A stretch of DNA of 64,000 bases from Pseudomonas violetae (GTDB taxonomy: Bacteria > Pseudomonadota > Gammaproteobacteria > Pseudomonadales > Pseudomonadaceae), in the NCBI RefSeq assembly GCF_023072615.1, contig NZ_JAKNRW010000008.1:122961-186960 (forward strand), written 5' to 3'. Each line of letters starts with the position of its first letter. The stretch's first letter is position 1. Under the pieces are notes generated by a model. It saw only the letters and a list, made by a program, of their open reading frames with translations. It was not told the DNA's origin and did not search any database. Shown piece by piece: positions 17,635-30,330 of the stretch. Made by a program: the position numbers and the translations under genes.

Positions 17635-17790
17635 TCAGCCGGGATTAGGGCCCCAGCTAGAAACATACTTTTCGTAGCGGGTACATGTATTCCCTGCACA
17701 TCGAAGGCACGCCGATGCCGATGTATGAGCGACTCTCTCAAGCAAGCCAAGGGTGAGTAACGAAGCCAGCAAACTCTTCCTGTTTTTCAT
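17635..17790 (-). pseudogene. Decayed head of a secreted-protein gene
   Basis: An ATG at 17790 has a well-placed GGAG site and encodes MKNRKSLLASLLTLGLLE, a plausible signal peptide start. After this the frame gives an unconvincing cysteine-containing tail of about 30 residues and stops. A neighbouring frame over the same DNA (17556-17750) reads more like protein (GIHVPATKSMFLAGALIPAE), suggesting a frameshift. I cannot identify the parent family. Confidence 0.4.
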
Positions 17791-17865
17791 GATCAGACGC
17801 TCCGAATCATTTTTATTGGGGGGGGCAGCGAGCTGTTGTGGGCGACACAGGAACAAACGGGCCCA

Positions 17866-18332
17866 TGAGACTTAACATGGACATGGTGCCCAGCGGTGTC
17901 GCCAAGTTGCCGCTTTTTCGCGACGATCTGATCGCGATCATGGCCACCGACCACCCTTTGGCGGACAGGAAAAATATCTATGCGCAGGACTTCAAGACCT
18001 ACAATCTGGTGACCTATTCAACCGATCGTGCAAGCGGCTGGGAATATGACCGGTTCTTCGCCCCTGCCAGTATCCTGCCGCGCCGCATGATTACCGTGGA
18101 GCTGATTGAAGCCATCGTTGAACTGGTTCGCTCAGGCTACGGCATCAGCATATTGCAACGGGACCTGGTGAGCCCCAGCCTCGACCGCAATGAGCTTGCG
18201 TGGGCAGCACTGAACGACGGCCTCGACATCGCCTGGAACGCCATTGTTCGTCCCTCTGAACGGCAGGACAGCGAGGTCAACAAGATGGTTATGGAGCTGG
18301 AGACCTGGATCAAAAATTCTGAAGAAGAATGA
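17866..18332 (+). pseudogene. C-terminal fragment of a LysR-type regulator
   Basis: The frame encodes only the effector-binding half of a LysR protein: VAKLPLFRDDLIAIMATDHP, then ELIEAIVELVRSGYGISILQ and a final segment ending WIKNSEEE. The PLF.DDLIAIM..DHPLA strand and GYGISIL motif are typical of MetR-like regulators. No helix-turn-helix coding sequence exists upstream, where a decayed gene and a poly-G run are found. The gene is truncated, and an IS1182 element lies about 36 bp after its stop. Confidence 0.8.
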
Positions 18333-18364
18333 TTGCTGCTAGTGCTTCACGACAGGCAGCAATC
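18331..18364 (+). terminator. Hairpin after LysR fragment, interrupted by IS insertion
   Basis: GATTGCTGC pairs with GCAGCAATC with a 16-base loop, overlapping the LysR stop codon. The T-tract expected after it is absent because the IS1182 target site GGCC follows directly. The element therefore probably landed at the base of a terminator hairpin. Confidence 0.55.
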
Positions 18365-18500
18365 GGCCCAGAGTGTGTAAAAACGCTTTCGCAAACCCTT
18401 GCTATGATTTCTGAGGATTTCATCGCAGGGATCGCCTGAACGAGCCCCATGAAAGACAGGACACCGTTTCCCCCTTACGATAAGGGATAGGCAAACGGTT

Positions 18501-18893
18501 ATGTTTATGACTAATAGCAACGATAAGAGTGGTGAGCTTTTGGGTCAGGAGCGGCGCCGCCGCTGGAGCTCAGAGCAAAAAATGTCCATGGTTCGCGAGA
18601 GCCTTGAGCCAGCACAAAGCGTTTCGGTGGTGGCTCGGCGTAACGGCATCAATGCCAACCAGCTGTTCCTGTGGCGCAAGCTTTACCAGGACGGCAGTTT
18701 GTCGGCGGTTAGTGCCGGTGAAGCCGTGGTGCCTGCCTCCGAGCTGAGCGATGCGCTCAAGCAGATCTGTGAACTGCAACGGATGCTGGGCAAGAAAACA
18801 ATGGAAGCAGAAATCCTCAAAGAGGCCGTGGAGATCGCCCGGTCGCGAAAATGGATTGCGCACTCACCCTTGTTGCCGGGGGACGACCAGTGA
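18501..18893 (+). CDS. IS3-family (IS2-like) OrfA
   Basis: 130 residues. It shows [20 protein letters not shown] then [20 protein letters not shown], the helix-turn-helix of IS2-group OrfA proteins, followed by a leucine zipper-like segment ([20 protein letters not shown]). It overlaps OrfB by 43 bp in the -1 frame, as expected for programmed frameshifting to the OrfAB transposase. It looks intact. Confidence 0.9.
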   Translation: MFMTNSNDKSGELLGQERRRRWSSEQKMSMVRESLEPAQSVSVVARRNGINANQLFLWRKLYQDGSLSAVSAGEAVVPASELSDALKQICELQRMLGKKTMEAEILKEAVEIARSRKWIAHSPLLPGDDQ

Positions 18894-19723
18894 AACTGGT
18901 CAGCAAATGTCTCGGTGTAGCGCGCTCGCAATTAACGGTTCGACTCAAGCAATCGGTATCGCCCAAAGTACGGCGAAGCAGGCCTGTGGACGATGCTGAT
19001 CTGGTGGTTGAAATCCAGCAACAGGTCAGCGAACTACCCAGCTATGGCTACCGTCGGGTCTGGGGATTGCTGCGTCGTGCCCGTGAAACCCAGTCACTAC
19101 CGTCGCTCAATGTGAAGCGGGTTTACAGGGTCATGCGCGATCATAACTTGCTGCTTGAACGCCGAATCAAACAGCCGAGCGTGCCGCGTCGGCACGAAGG
19201 CCGTATTGCGGTGAAAACCAGCGATACGCGTTGGTGCTCGGACGGCTTTGAGTTCCGCTGCGAGGACGGCGCGAAACTGAGCGTGACCTTCGCCCTGGAT
19301 TGCTGTGATCGCGAAGCCATCGGCTGGGTCGCGAGCCCGACCGGGTACAGCGGCGATGACATCCGCGACTTGATGCTGGAAAGCGTGGAAAAGCGCTTTG
19401 GTGACCAACTGCCCACAACACCGGTGCAATGGCTAAGCGATAACGGCTCGGCCTACACCGCCGAACAGACGCGACTGTTTGCTCGAAAAATCGGTTTGCA
19501 GCCGGTGACCACTCCGGTACGCAGCCCCCAGAGCAACGGCATGGCCGAGAGCTTCGTGAAGACGATCAAGCGCGATTACGTGGCGCATATGCCCAAACCG
19601 GATCGGGAAACGGCGTTGCGCAACCTGGCAATTGCCTTTGAGCACTACAACGAGCAGCATCCGCACAGCGCTTTGAAATATCGCTCGCCGAGGGAGTTCA
19701 GGCGCTTGGCAGCATTATTTTAA
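18851..19723 (+). CDS. IS3-family (IS2-like) OrfB transposase
   Basis: 290 residues, an rve-type DDE integrase core. The first acidic residue lies in [20 protein letters not shown], the second in [15 protein letters not shown] and the catalytic Glu in [20 protein letters not shown]. The C-terminal [20 protein letters not shown] motif is complete. The length is normal for IS2-group OrfB, so this copy may be active. Confidence 0.92.
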   Translation: MDCALTLVAGGRPVKLVSKCLGVARSQLTVRLKQSVSPKVRRSRPVDDADLVVEIQQQVSELPSYGYRRVWGLLRRARETQSLPSLNVKRVYRVMRDHNLLLERRIKQPSVPRRHEGRIAVKTSDTRWCSDGFEFRCEDGAKLSVTFALDCCDREAIGWVASPTGYSGDDIRDLMLESVEKRFGDQLPTTPVQWLSDNGSAYTAEQTRLFARKIGLQPVTTPVRSPQSNGMAESFVKTIKRDYVAHMPKPDRETALRNLAIAFEHYNEQHPHSALKYRSPREFRRLAALF

Positions 19724-19766
19724 CAGGGAGTTGGTGTCCGGTTTTGTAGGGGCAAGTCCATCGCCC

Positions 19767-21197
19767 ATGAAGCGCTTTATTCAAGGTGAACATCGAGGTC
19801 AAGGAACCTTCCTTCCGGAGAGCCTCGACGATTACGTCACTGAGGCCAATCCGGTACGCGTAGTCGACGTCTTTGTCGACGAAATCGACCTGGTCAAACT
19901 GGGTTTTGAAAGTGCTATTCCAGCCGATACTGGCCGGCCTGCTTACCACCCTGCGATCCTGCTGAAGATCTACATCTACGGCTATCTCAACCGTATCCAG
20001 TCAAGCCGACGTTTGGAGCGAGAAGCCCAGCGCAACGTCGAACTGATGTGGCTGACCGGGCGTTTGATGCCGGATTTCAAGACCATTGCCAACTTCCGGA
20101 AAGACAACAGCAAGGCCATCCGAGGCGTCTGTCGCCAGTTCGTTGTGCTCTGTCAGCAGCTGGGACTGTTCGGAGAAAATCTGGTCGCCATCGATGGCAG
20201 CAAATTCAAAGCAGTCAACAACCGCGACCGCAATTTTACCAGCGCCAAACTGAAGCGGCGAATGGAAGAAATTGAATCGAGCATCAACCGTTACTTGACG
20301 GCACTCGATGCTGCCGATCGGCAAGAACCAACTGCCTCAGAGCCCAGCGCCGTGCGGCTGGAAGAGAAAATCGCCAAGCTGAAGACGCAAATGAAAGAGC
20401 TTCAAGCGATCGAAATCCAGCTCAACGAATCGCCGGATAAACAGGTTTCACTGACCGATCCAGACGCCCGCTCTATGATGACGCGCGGCACGGGAATCGT
20501 CGGCTACAACGTGCAAACAGCAGTCGATACCCAGCACCATTTGATCGTTGCTCATGAGGTCACCAACTTCGGTTCCGATCGCGATCAACTCAGCTCGATG
20601 GCGAAGCAGGCTCGCGATGCCATGGCGTCAGAAACGCTGGCGGTGGTAGCCGACCGAGGTTACTTCAAGAGTGAAGAAATCCTTGCCTGTCACGACGCGG
20701 ACATCACTGCCCACGTGCCAAAGCCGATGACTTCAAGCGCCAAAGCGGATGGTCGATTCAACAAAGATGCTTTCGTTTATGACGCGACGAAAAACGAATA
20801 CATCTGTCCGGCGGGAGAGGCGCTGCCCTGGCGCTTCTCCAGTATTGAGAAAGGCATGAATATGCACTGTTATTGGAGTTCGAAATGCCAGGGCTGCGCG
20901 CTGAAAACGCAGTGCACGCCGAGCAAAAATCGTCGAGTAAGACGCTGGGAGCATGAAGCGGTGCTGGAGGAAATGCAGCGTCGGTTGAACCATGCACCGG
21001 ACATGATGCGAATCCGAAAAAGGACAGTTGAGCATCCCTTCGGGACGCTCAAACAATGGATGGGCTCAACGCATTTCCTGACGCGCAAACTGATCGGGGT
21101 AAGCGCGGAGATGAGTCTGAATGTACTCGCCTACAACATGAAGCGGGTTATGAACATCATCGGTACAGCAAGCTTGCTGAAGGCGATGGCGGCGTAA
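19767..21197 (+). CDS. IS1182-family transposase
   Basis: From the ATG at 19767 (MKRFIQGEHRGQGTFLPESL) the protein is 476 residues. It has the DUF772 N-terminal region (PAYHPAILLKIYIYGYLNRI), a DDE core with VAIDGSKFKAVNNRDRNFT and VVADRGYFKSEEI, a cysteine cluster (CQGCALKTQCTP) and a final HPFGTLKQWMGSTHFLTRKL motif with the catalytic Glu-His region. All IS1182 hallmarks are intact. An upstream in-frame extension to 19731 belongs to the inserted IS3 end. Confidence 0.92.
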   Translation: MKRFIQGEHRGQGTFLPESLDDYVTEANPVRVVDVFVDEIDLVKLGFESAIPADTGRPAYHPAILLKIYIYGYLNRIQSSRRLEREAQRNVELMWLTGRLMPDFKTIANFRKDNSKAIRGVCRQFVVLCQQLGLFGENLVAIDGSKFKAVNNRDRNFTSAKLKRRMEEIESSINRYLTALDAADRQEPTASEPSAVRLEEKIAKLKTQMKELQAIEIQLNESPDKQVSLTDPDARSMMTRGTGIVGYNVQTAVDTQHHLIVAHEVTNFGSDRDQLSSMAKQARDAMASETLAVVADRGYFKSEEILACHDADITAHVPKPMTSSAKADGRFNKDAFVYDATKNEYICPAGEALPWRFSSIEKGMNMHCYWSSKCQGCALKTQCTPSKNRRVRRWEHEAVLEEMQRRLNHAPDMMRIRKRTVEHPFGTLKQWMGSTHFLTRKLIGVSAEMSLNVLAYNMKRVMNIIGTASLLKAMAA

Positions 21198-21357
21198 AGC
21201 CACGGTTTTCTCTGCTACAGATGGCGCTAAACCGGTCCATAACCGCTTTGGAACGTCAGTAATGCTGATCACGGCAAAACGCTTGGGCAATCGCATCGGC
21301 CAGGAACGCCTGGTTGACACACTCAAGATACGAAAGCGTTTTTACACACTCTGGGCC

Positions 21358-22159
21358 AGAAGCGGACCTTCAGGCTTGGCCACTGCCTACCATTCATTTG
21401 GAGGGAAGTACGTTGAATCAATTGGCGGTTCTGTACGGAGATCGATTTATCAGGCCGGCCTGGTGAAATTAAGGCCTGCCTAGCGGTAGGCCGTTACCGG
21501 CCAGAACACAAAAATCTGACATTCTCACAATCATATATGACGATAAAATTCCTCCCATCTGCCGCATGTTTTCGATGCATCCGAATCGAAAAACGACCAA
21601 CATTTTCTTGCGCGATTTCTCCTGTAGGCTTGAAAAGATCGTCTTCAGCATCCCACTGACTCGTGATGGGGTTTTCGCTAAGCAGCAGGTTCATGCGGCG
21701 TCGACTCGAAGCCTAAGGACAGTCAGCAAGCATAAATGGGCTGACGTTTGCCGATTTCGGAATCATTGAGCTGTTCGAACAGCAAATCGATCGGCAGCGC
21801 GGCCAGCGATCGCAGGCACGGTGCAGCGCCGGCAAATTCGGCGGCGCGAACCATAGCCGGGTTCAGGTCATGGGGCGGCGCATCTCCACACGAACACGTA
21901 ACACTGTGTCAGTGCGTCGTTCTAGCACAGGTGAAAATTTACAAAAATAGTAAAGGCCAAACAGATATTCCCCAATGCCTGCGCCGCCGAAGAGTTTCTT
22001 TCTACAGCATTACTTGATCTGTCCCCTAAACGCCGAAATGCGCCCTGAATGCTACGCAACAATCCCCTTTCCCCGTCCGATTATGATTACTATGGCGGTC
22101 TCCGCACTCCACCGCAGGGTTCAGGCAGCTCGCTGCGCCCACACAACTTGAGACCCGAA
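21358..22159. other. Gene-poor tract with decayed coding fragments
   Basis: This 800-bp stretch between the IS and the LysR gene holds no intact gene. On the minus strand, 21723-21909 reads like a C-terminus (HDLNPAMVRAAEFAGAAPCL, then ALPIDLLFEQLNDSEIGKRQ and a stop), and a second frame begins at 21694 with MNLLLSENPITSQWDAEDDL, ending at 21494. These resemble two consecutive minus-strand genes, the first lacking its start and the second truncated. I do not recognise either family. A GC-rich inverted repeat (GGCCTGCC...GGTAGGCC) lies near 21473-21495. Confidence 0.45.
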
Positions 22160-23128
22160 ATGAAGTTCACCGCCATTTCTGTTGCTCGCAAACTCAAGTT
22201 TTACCAATTAGTAGTGTTCGATCAGGTGCTGCAAAGTGGTTCACTGGTGCGTGCCGCGCATGCGCTTAACCTGACCCAGCCGGCGGTGACGAAGATCGTT
22301 CATGAGCTGGAATCGTACTTCGATGCGCCGCTGCTGATTCGTGGCAATCGCGGGGTGACGGCCACTGAGCTGGGGGAATTGGTGGTGCGACGGGCCAAGT
22401 CGCTGCTGGCGGAGTTGCGTTCGTTGACGGACGAGGTCAATGCTTTTCAGGAAGGCACGTCCGGGCATGTCATGGTGGGCACGTTGATTTCTGCTTCAAC
22501 CTCCCTGCTGCCCAGGGCAATGCAGTTGCTCAAACAACAGGCGCCCGGTGTGCTGGTGTCGTTGCGGGTGGGGCAGATGGACCAGTTGTTTCCGGCGCTG
22601 GCGGTGGGTGAAGTCGATCTGGTGGTTGGCCGGGTGCCTGACGATTGGCGCTGGCGCAATGAGTCACCCATGCTCGATGTCGAAGTGCTGTATGGCGAAG
22701 AGTTGAGTGTGGTGGCCGGCGCCAGCCATCCCTTGCACGGGCGCTCGCCAGTCAGCCTGGCTGACTTGCACGAGTATCCGTGGGTACTGCCAACTCGCGA
22801 TTCGCTGCTGCGGCGTACTGCGGACAAGTTGTTCGCCGACGCCGAACTGGCCACGCCGGGTAATGTGGTCGAGTCACTGTCGATCCTAACCAACATCACC
22901 CTAATGCAAGATCAACAAACTGTCGCGCTGATGCCGTTCGAAGCGTCCCAACAATTTGTCAGCGCCGGTTTGCTCAAGGCTTTCGACCTGGGTGAACCGT
23001 TGCAGTTTGGGGATATTGGTTGTTTCTTCTCCAATACTCGGGCGCTAGGCCCAGCGGCGCGGTTATTTCGCGAGTGTTTAAATCAGGCCCGTTGTGAGTC
23101 CGATGAGCGCCAGTCCACCACCCTTTGA
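22160..23128 (+). CDS. LysR-type regulator of the hydroxyanthranilate cluster (NbaR-like)
   Basis: The ATG at 22160 (MKFTAISVARKLKFYQLVVF) gives 322 residues; the open frame extends 37 codons upstream without support. The HTH is SGSLVRAAHALNLTQPAVTK (about 30-49), followed by the linker helix LTDEVNAFQEG and an effector domain with VMVGTLISASTSLLPRAMQL. It belongs to the GbpR/PcaQ-like branch that regulates aromatic degradation. It is 113 bp upstream of and co-directional with the catabolic operon. The nba cluster of 2-nitrobenzoate degraders has a LysR regulator too; control of the downstream genes is inferred. Confidence 0.87.
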   Translation: MKFTAISVARKLKFYQLVVFDQVLQSGSLVRAAHALNLTQPAVTKIVHELESYFDAPLLIRGNRGVTATELGELVVRRAKSLLAELRSLTDEVNAFQEGTSGHVMVGTLISASTSLLPRAMQLLKQQAPGVLVSLRVGQMDQLFPALAVGEVDLVVGRVPDDWRWRNESPMLDVEVLYGEELSVVAGASHPLHGRSPVSLADLHEYPWVLPTRDSLLRRTADKLFADAELATPGNVVESLSILTNITLMQDQQTVALMPFEASQQFVSAGLLKAFDLGEPLQFGDIGCFFSNTRALGPAARLFRECLNQARCESDERQSTTL

Positions 23129-23241
23129 TACACCTCTTCAGGTATTCCATTTCGACATAGCAAGACGCAACCTTTTTATTATTCACTAATATCCACTCTC
23201 CCTACACTTCCTCCGACTACCCATGTTTTCCGGAGGTTGAT

Positions 23242-24708
23242 GTGTCTGCACCCCTGCAGTTGCTGCGTAATTACATCTCGGGCGAATTTGTCGCTTGCGA
23301 GCATACCTTCCCCAATATTTCACCTATCGATGGTCGGACACTCAGCCATGTCTGTGAAGCCGACCAAACGCTGGTCGACCGCGCCGTAGCAGCGGCCAAA
23401 GCCGCGCAACACGGGCCTTGGGGTGAGTACAGCGCCAGTCAGCGCGCCGCAGTATTGCAGCGTATCGCCGACGAAATCGAACGTCGTTTTGAAGAGTTTG
23501 TCTCCGCCGAAGTCGCCGATACCGGCCGTCCAGTACCACAGGCGCGCACCCTGGATATCGCCCGCGGGATTCACAACTTCCGCACATTCGCCGAGCTGAT
23601 CAACCAGGCTGGGAGTGAGTGTTTCGAGATGCGTGCCGCAGACGGCAACGACGTGTTCAGTTACTCAGTACGCAAGCCCCACGGTGTCGTGGCGATCATC
23701 TCGCCATGGAACCTGCCTATGCTGCTGATGACCTGGAAAGTTGCCCCAGCGCTGGCGTGTGGTAACAGCGTGGTGATCAAACCGTCGGAAGACTCGCCCT
23801 CCACAGCTACGCTGCTCGCCGAGGTCATGCACGAAGTCGGCTTGCCCGCTGGCGTATTCAACCTCGTGCACGGGTTCGGGCCAGGGTCAGCTGGCGAGTT
23901 TCTGACCCGCCACAAGGATGTCGACGCCATCACCTTCACCGGCGAGTCGCGCACCGGCGAAACCATCATGAAAGTTGCCGCTGAAGGTGTGCGTGACGTG
24001 TCATTCGAACTGGGCGGCAAGAACGCGGCCGTGGTGTTTGCCGACTGCGACTTCGACGCGGCGGTGGCCGGCGTTTTGCGCTCGAGCTTCACCAACTCAG
24101 GCCAGGTGTGCCTGTGTTCGGAGCGGGTATATGTCGAGCGGCCGATCTACGAGCGCTTTGTGGCGGCCATGAAAGCCGGCGCCGAAGCGCTAAAAATTGG
24201 CTACCCCGATGAAGATGGCGTGAACATGGGGTCGCTTATTTCCCACAAGCATCGCGACAAGGTGTTGGGTTATTTCGAACTGGCCCGCAGCGAAGGCGCA
24301 ACTGTGGTCACTGGCGGCGGCGTACCGCGCTTTGGCGACGAGCGCGATAACGGCGCCTACGTGCAACCGACCATTTGGACTGGCCTCAACGACGACGCGC
24401 GTTGCGTGCGTGAAGAGGTGTTCGGCCCGGTTTGCCACATTGCCCCGTTCGACACTGACGACGAAGTCGTGCAACGCGTCAACGACTCGGCTTATGGCCT
24501 GGCCACTGCTCTGTGGACCCGCGACTTGAAGCGCGCACACAAGGTTTCGAGGCGCTTCGAGGTCGGCATGGTCTGGGTCAATACCTGGTTCCTGCGCGAC
24601 CTGCGTACCCCGTTCGGCGGCACGCGCCTGTCGGGCCTGGGACGTGAAGGCGGCCGCCATTCCCTGGATTTCTATTCGCAAATCACCACCATCTGCGTCA
24701 ACCCTTGA
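23242..24708 (+). CDS. nbaE: 2-Hydroxymuconate/2-aminomuconate semialdehyde dehydrogenase
   Basis: 488 residues of the aldehyde dehydrogenase superfamily; the start is GTG at 23242 with CGGAGG five bases upstream. The catalytic Glu is in [12 protein letters not shown], the Cys in [15 protein letters not shown] and the NAD-binding region around [20 protein letters not shown]. It oxidises 2-aminomuconate 6-semialdehyde to 2-aminomuconate in the 3-hydroxyanthranilate route; the family equals XylG/DmpC. It heads the operon, in the position of nbaE. Its substrate assignment rests on the neighbouring dioxygenase and decarboxylase genes. Confidence 0.88.
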   Translation: MSAPLQLLRNYISGEFVACEHTFPNISPIDGRTLSHVCEADQTLVDRAVAAAKAAQHGPWGEYSASQRAAVLQRIADEIERRFEEFVSAEVADTGRPVPQARTLDIARGIHNFRTFAELINQAGSECFEMRAADGNDVFSYSVRKPHGVVAIISPWNLPMLLMTWKVAPALACGNSVVIKPSEDSPSTATLLAEVMHEVGLPAGVFNLVHGFGPGSAGEFLTRHKDVDAITFTGESRTGETIMKVAAEGVRDVSFELGGKNAAVVFADCDFDAAVAGVLRSSFTNSGQVCLCSERVYVERPIYERFVAAMKAGAEALKIGYPDEDGVNMGSLISHKHRDKVLGYFELARSEGATVVTGGGVPRFGDERDNGAYVQPTIWTGLNDDARCVREEVFGPVCHIAPFDTDDEVVQRVNDSAYGLATALWTRDLKRAHKVSRRFEVGMVWVNTWFLRDLRTPFGGTRLSGLGREGGRHSLDFYSQITTICVNP

Positions 24709-24725
24709 GCCCCGGAGTTTCGCCC

Positions 24726-25538
24726 ATGCATGCAGCTCTCATTGAAGCGGCCAATCGGCTGCGCCAGGCCGAACGTGGCGGGCAACCGTGCCCGCCGGTA
24801 CGCGAACTGATCGCCAGCGCCCTTGCCGCAGATCCTTCTGCCGACTCGGTCGCCCTCGCCTATGCCGTGCAGCAGCACAACAACACCGCAGCCATCGAAG
24901 CCGGCGAGCGGCCGGTCGGGCGCAAAATTGGCCTGACCTCTCGGGCCGTCCAACAACAGCTCGGTGTCGATCAACCAGATTTTGGCCAACTGTTCGCCAG
25001 CATGGCCCGCGGTGACGACCAGCCGATTGCCTGGCTCGACACCCAACAACCGAAGGTCGAGGCGGAAATCGCCCTGGTGCTGGAACACGACCTGTGTCAC
25101 GAACGTCACACGCTCGCCGATCTGATCCGCGCCACCGCATTCGCCTTGCCGGCCATCGAAGTTGTCGGCAGCCGAATCGCCCAGTGGGACATCCGCCTGG
25201 TCGACACCATTGCCGATAACGCGTCCTCAGGCTTGTTTGTCTTGGGCAGCCGTCCGGTGCAGTTGTCGCAACTGGATCTGGTGCGCTGCGGCATGAGCAT
25301 GACCCTGGGCAGTGAGCCGGTGTCGGTTGGCGCCGGTGCCGCTTGCCTGGGCAACCCGTTGAACGCCGCAGTGTGGCTGGCCAACACGATGGCGCGCCTT
25401 GGTACGCCACTGCGCGCCGGCGACATTCTGCTGACTGGCGCCCTCGGCCCGATGGTCGCGGCGCGGCCAGGCGACGTGTTTACCGCACATATCCAGGGGC
25501 TGGGGAGCGTCACCGCTGCCTTCGACCTGCAATCGTGA
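24726..25538 (+). CDS. nbaH: 2-Oxopent-4-enoate hydratase
   Basis: The ATG at 24726 with a GGAG site gives 270 residues; the frame is open from a TTG overlapping the previous stop. It shows [32 protein letters not shown] with a metal-binding Glu pair, and [16 protein letters not shown], all typical of the DmpE/MhpD/DmpH hydratase-decarboxylase family. It hydrates 2-oxopent-4-enoate to 4-hydroxy-2-oxovalerate and usually forms a complex with the decarboxylase, encoded here at 27537. The order dehydrogenase-hydratase-acetaldehyde dehydrogenase-aldolase-decarboxylase matches nba clusters. Confidence 0.88.
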   Translation: MHAALIEAANRLRQAERGGQPCPPVRELIASALAADPSADSVALAYAVQQHNNTAAIEAGERPVGRKIGLTSRAVQQQLGVDQPDFGQLFASMARGDDQPIAWLDTQQPKVEAEIALVLEHDLCHERHTLADLIRATAFALPAIEVVGSRIAQWDIRLVDTIADNASSGLFVLGSRPVQLSQLDLVRCGMSMTLGSEPVSVGAGAACLGNPLNAAVWLANTMARLGTPLRAGDILLTGALGPMVAARPGDVFTAHIQGLGSVTAAFDLQS

Positions 25539-25552
25539 CTGGGGAACCTCGC

Positions 25553-26506
25553 ATGAACCAGAAACTGAACATTGCCATCGTCGGCTCCGGCAATATTGGC
25601 ACCGACCTGATGATCAAGGTCTTGCGCAACGCCCGTCATTTGCACATGGCGGTAATGGTCGGCATCGACGAGCACTCCGATGGCCTGGCCCGCGCCCGGC
25701 GCATGGGCGTGGCGACCACCCACCACGGCGTCGAAGGCTTAATCGAAATGCAGCAATTTGCCGAGATCGACTTTGTCTTCGACGCCACCTCGGCCACCGC
25801 CCATGCGTACAACGCGGCATTATTGCGCGATGCCAAACCCGGCATTCGCCTGATTGACCTGACCCCGGCGGCCATCGGCCCGTACTGCGTGCCGGTGGTG
25901 AACCTGGAACACAATCTGGATCAGCTCAACGTCAACATGGTCACTTGCGGCGGACAGGCAACGATCCCGATGGTCGCCGCAGTTTCGCGCGTTGCCCAGG
26001 TGCATTACGCCGAGATCATCGCTTCGATTGCCAGCAAATCCGCCGGCCCGGGAACCCGCGCAAACATTGATGAGTTCACGGAAACTACTTCGCGTGCGAT
26101 TGAGGTGATCGGTGGTGCCGCCAAAGGCAAGGCGATCATTGTGATGAACCCGGCAGAGCCGCCGCTGATCATGCGCGACACCGTGTATGTGCTGTCCGAG
26201 CCTGTCGACCCAGCCCTCGTCGAGGCGTCTATCGAAGAAATGGTTCAGGCGGTGCAAGCCTACGTTCCAGGTTATCGGCTCAAGCAGCACGTGCAATTCG
26301 ACGTCATCAGCGCCGACGCTCCGCTCCTGATTCCCGGACATGGCACTTTCAGCGGGCTGAAGACTTCGGTGTTCCTCGAAGTTGAAGGCGCAGCCCACTA
26401 TCTGCCCGCCTACGCTGGCAACCTCGACATCATGACTTCCGCTGCATTGGCCACCGCCGAGCGAATGGCCCAGGCGATGCTGGGCGCCCGAGGAGTTTTG
26501 CAATGA
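25553..26506 (+). CDS. nbaJ: Acetaldehyde dehydrogenase (acylating)
   Basis: The ATG at 25553 ([20 protein letters not shown]) gives 317 residues; an upstream open frame is an artefact. The Rossmann motif is [11 protein letters not shown], and the catalytic Cys lies in [14 protein letters not shown] (about residue 131). This is the DmpF/MhpF/BphJ family that converts acetaldehyde plus CoA and NAD to acetyl-CoA, in a channelling complex with the aldolase encoded next. The stop overlaps the aldolase start by four bases. Confidence 0.93.
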   Translation: MNQKLNIAIVGSGNIGTDLMIKVLRNARHLHMAVMVGIDEHSDGLARARRMGVATTHHGVEGLIEMQQFAEIDFVFDATSATAHAYNAALLRDAKPGIRLIDLTPAAIGPYCVPVVNLEHNLDQLNVNMVTCGGQATIPMVAAVSRVAQVHYAEIIASIASKSAGPGTRANIDEFTETTSRAIEVIGGAAKGKAIIVMNPAEPPLIMRDTVYVLSEPVDPALVEASIEEMVQAVQAYVPGYRLKQHVQFDVISADAPLLIPGHGTFSGLKTSVFLEVEGAAHYLPAYAGNLDIMTSAALATAERMAQAMLGARGVLQ

Positions 26507-27540
26507 CTTTTAACCCTGGCAAAAAACTCTATATCTCCGACGTCACGTTGCGCGACGGCATGCATGCCATACGCCACCAGTATTCCTTGGGCCAGGTGCA
26601 AGCCATCGCCCGCGCGCTGGATCAGGCGCGAGTCGATTCGATTGAAGTCGCCCATGGCGACGGCCTGCAAGGTTCAAGTTTCAATTATGGCTTCGGTGCC
26701 CATACTGATCTGGAATGGATCGAAGCCGTCAGTGACGTGCTGACCCACGCCAAGGTCGCGACGCTGTTGCTGCCCGGTATCGGCACCCTGCACGATCTGA
26801 AAAACGCCTATATGGCCGGGGCGCGGATCGTCCGCGTGGCCACCCATTGCACCGAAGCCGACGTGTCGCGCCAGCACATCGAATACGCCCGCACGCTGGG
26901 CATGGATACCGTCGGTTTCTTGATGATGAGCCACATGATCGGCCCACAACAATTGGCTGCGCAGGCGCTTCTGATGGAGAGCTACGGCGCCACCTGTATC
27001 TACGTGGTCGACTCCGGCGGCGCAATGGGCATGCAGGATATCCGCGATCGTTTCCAGGCCCTCAAAGCCGTACTCAAGCCGCAGACCCAGACCGGCATCC
27101 ATGCCCACCACAACCTGAGCCTGGGCGTGGCCAACTCTATTGTCGCGGTTGAGGAAGGTTGTGATCGCATCGACGCGAGCCTGGCCGGAATGGGCGCCGG
27201 CGCCGGTAATGCGCCGCTGGAGGTATTCATCGCCGCCGCCGAACGGCTGGGCTGGAGCCACGGCGCCGACCTCTACACCCTGATGGATGCCGCCGACGAT
27301 ATCGTGCGCCCGCTTCAGGACCGACCGGTGCGCGTTGACCGCGAGACCCTGGCCCTCGGTTACGCCGGCGTGTACTCGAGCTTCTTGCGCCATGCCGAAG
27401 TGGCTGCGCACAAATACGGCATCAAAGCCGTGGATATTCTCGTCGAGCTGGGCAAGCGGCGCATGGTCGGCGGGCAGGAAGACATGATCGTCGACGTCGC
27501 ACTGGATCTTTTGAATTCGCGCAAGGAGCAACGCCCATGA
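26503..27540 (+). CDS. nbaI: 4-Hydroxy-2-oxovalerate aldolase
   Basis: 345 residues of the DmpG/MhpE family with a TIM barrel (HMGL-like). Motifs: [16 protein letters not shown] with the catalytic Arg-Asp, VDSGGAMG, and [13 protein letters not shown] carrying the Mn-binding histidines. The C-terminal communication domain ([20 protein letters not shown]) mates with the acetaldehyde dehydrogenase. It splits 4-hydroxy-2-oxovalerate into pyruvate and acetaldehyde. It overlaps its neighbours on both sides by ATGA. Confidence 0.94.
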   Translation: MTFNPGKKLYISDVTLRDGMHAIRHQYSLGQVQAIARALDQARVDSIEVAHGDGLQGSSFNYGFGAHTDLEWIEAVSDVLTHAKVATLLLPGIGTLHDLKNAYMAGARIVRVATHCTEADVSRQHIEYARTLGMDTVGFLMMSHMIGPQQLAAQALLMESYGATCIYVVDSGGAMGMQDIRDRFQALKAVLKPQTQTGIHAHHNLSLGVANSIVAVEEGCDRIDASLAGMGAGAGNAPLEVFIAAAERLGWSHGADLYTLMDAADDIVRPLQDRPVRVDRETLALGYAGVYSSFLRHAEVAAHKYGIKAVDILVELGKRRMVGGQEDMIVDVALDLLNSRKEQRP

Positions 27541-28321
27541 GCACTGACATTGCACACATCGCTACAGCGCTGGATCAGGCCGCACGCAAAGTCGAGCCGG
27601 TCGCCCAGTTCAGTACCCGCAGCCCTTTCAGCCTCGACGACGCGTACCTGATTCAACGTGCTTCGATGCGCCATCGCTACGATGCCGGTGAACGCACGAT
27701 CGGCGTCAAGCTGGGCTTCACCAGCCGCGCGAAGATGATCCAGATGGGCGTCGACAGCCTGATCTGGGGCTGGCTCACCGACGCCATGCTTGAAGAAGAT
27801 GGCGGCGTCGTCGACCTGCAACGCTTCATCCATCCACGGGCTGAACCGGAGGTGTGCTTTCTCACCAAGCGCACCATCGACCGACCGCTGACCGCGCTTG
27901 AAGCGGTCGATTACCTTGAAGCCGTGGCACCTGCCATCGAGATCATCGACTCACGCTACCAGGCGTTCAAGTTCAGCCTCGAAGATGTAGTGGCCGACAA
28001 CTGTTCATCAGCCGGCCTGGTGGTCGGTGCATGGTCCAGGGACTTCGCCAACCTGGCCAACGCCGGGGTGCTGATGCGCATCAATGGTCGGGTGGTCCAG
28101 GCCGGCTCCACCGCCGCAATCCTTGGGCATCCGTTGCGCACTCTGGTACAGGCTTCGCAGTTGTTGGCCAAGGCGCAAATCGCCCTGCCTGCCGGCAGCC
28201 TGATCATGGCCGGCGCAGCGACAGCAGCCGAAGCGTTGAGTCCAGGTGCACACGTCAGTGTGGAAATCGCCGGTTTCGGCGAATGTGGTTTCAGCATCGC
28301 AATGCAGCAAAGGGAGAAGCC

Positions 28322-28325
<4 letters not shown>
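27537..28325 (+). CDS. nbaG: 4-Oxalocrotonate (2-oxo-3-hexenedioate) decarboxylase
   Basis: 262 residues, DmpH/XylI family. Motifs are [40 protein letters not shown] with metal-binding Glu residues, and [17 protein letters not shown]. It decarboxylates 4-oxalocrotonate to 2-oxopent-4-enoate and pairs with the hydratase at 24726, to which it is related. Its start overlaps the aldolase stop and its stop overlaps the next start, so it is translationally coupled on both sides. Confidence 0.9.
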
Positions 28326-30313
<1,988 letters not shown>

Positions 30314-30330
30314 TCCACCGGGAGTAAAAA

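Larger units (their letters stand above)
18369..21353. mobile_element. IS1182-family element carrying an IS3-family insertion
   Basis: The ends are perfect inverted repeats beginning CAGAGTGTGTAAAAACGC and running 23 bp inward (18369-18391 and 21331-21353). Each is flanked on the outside by GGCC (18365-18368 and 21354-21357), which looks like a palindromic 4-bp target duplication. The IS1182 transposase lies at 19767-21197. An IS2-like IS3 element (orfA/orfB, 18501-19723) sits between the left end and the transposase gene, separating it from its own promoter end. The inner element appears bounded near the sequences GGACACC (about 18455) and GGTGTCC (about 19733), but I could not fix its ends or find a clear target duplication. 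Confidence 0.82.

Noticed and set aside
21262..21483. 73-codon plus-strand frame after the IS1182 transposase
   Set aside because: It runs through the right terminal repeat of the element and has no protein-like features.
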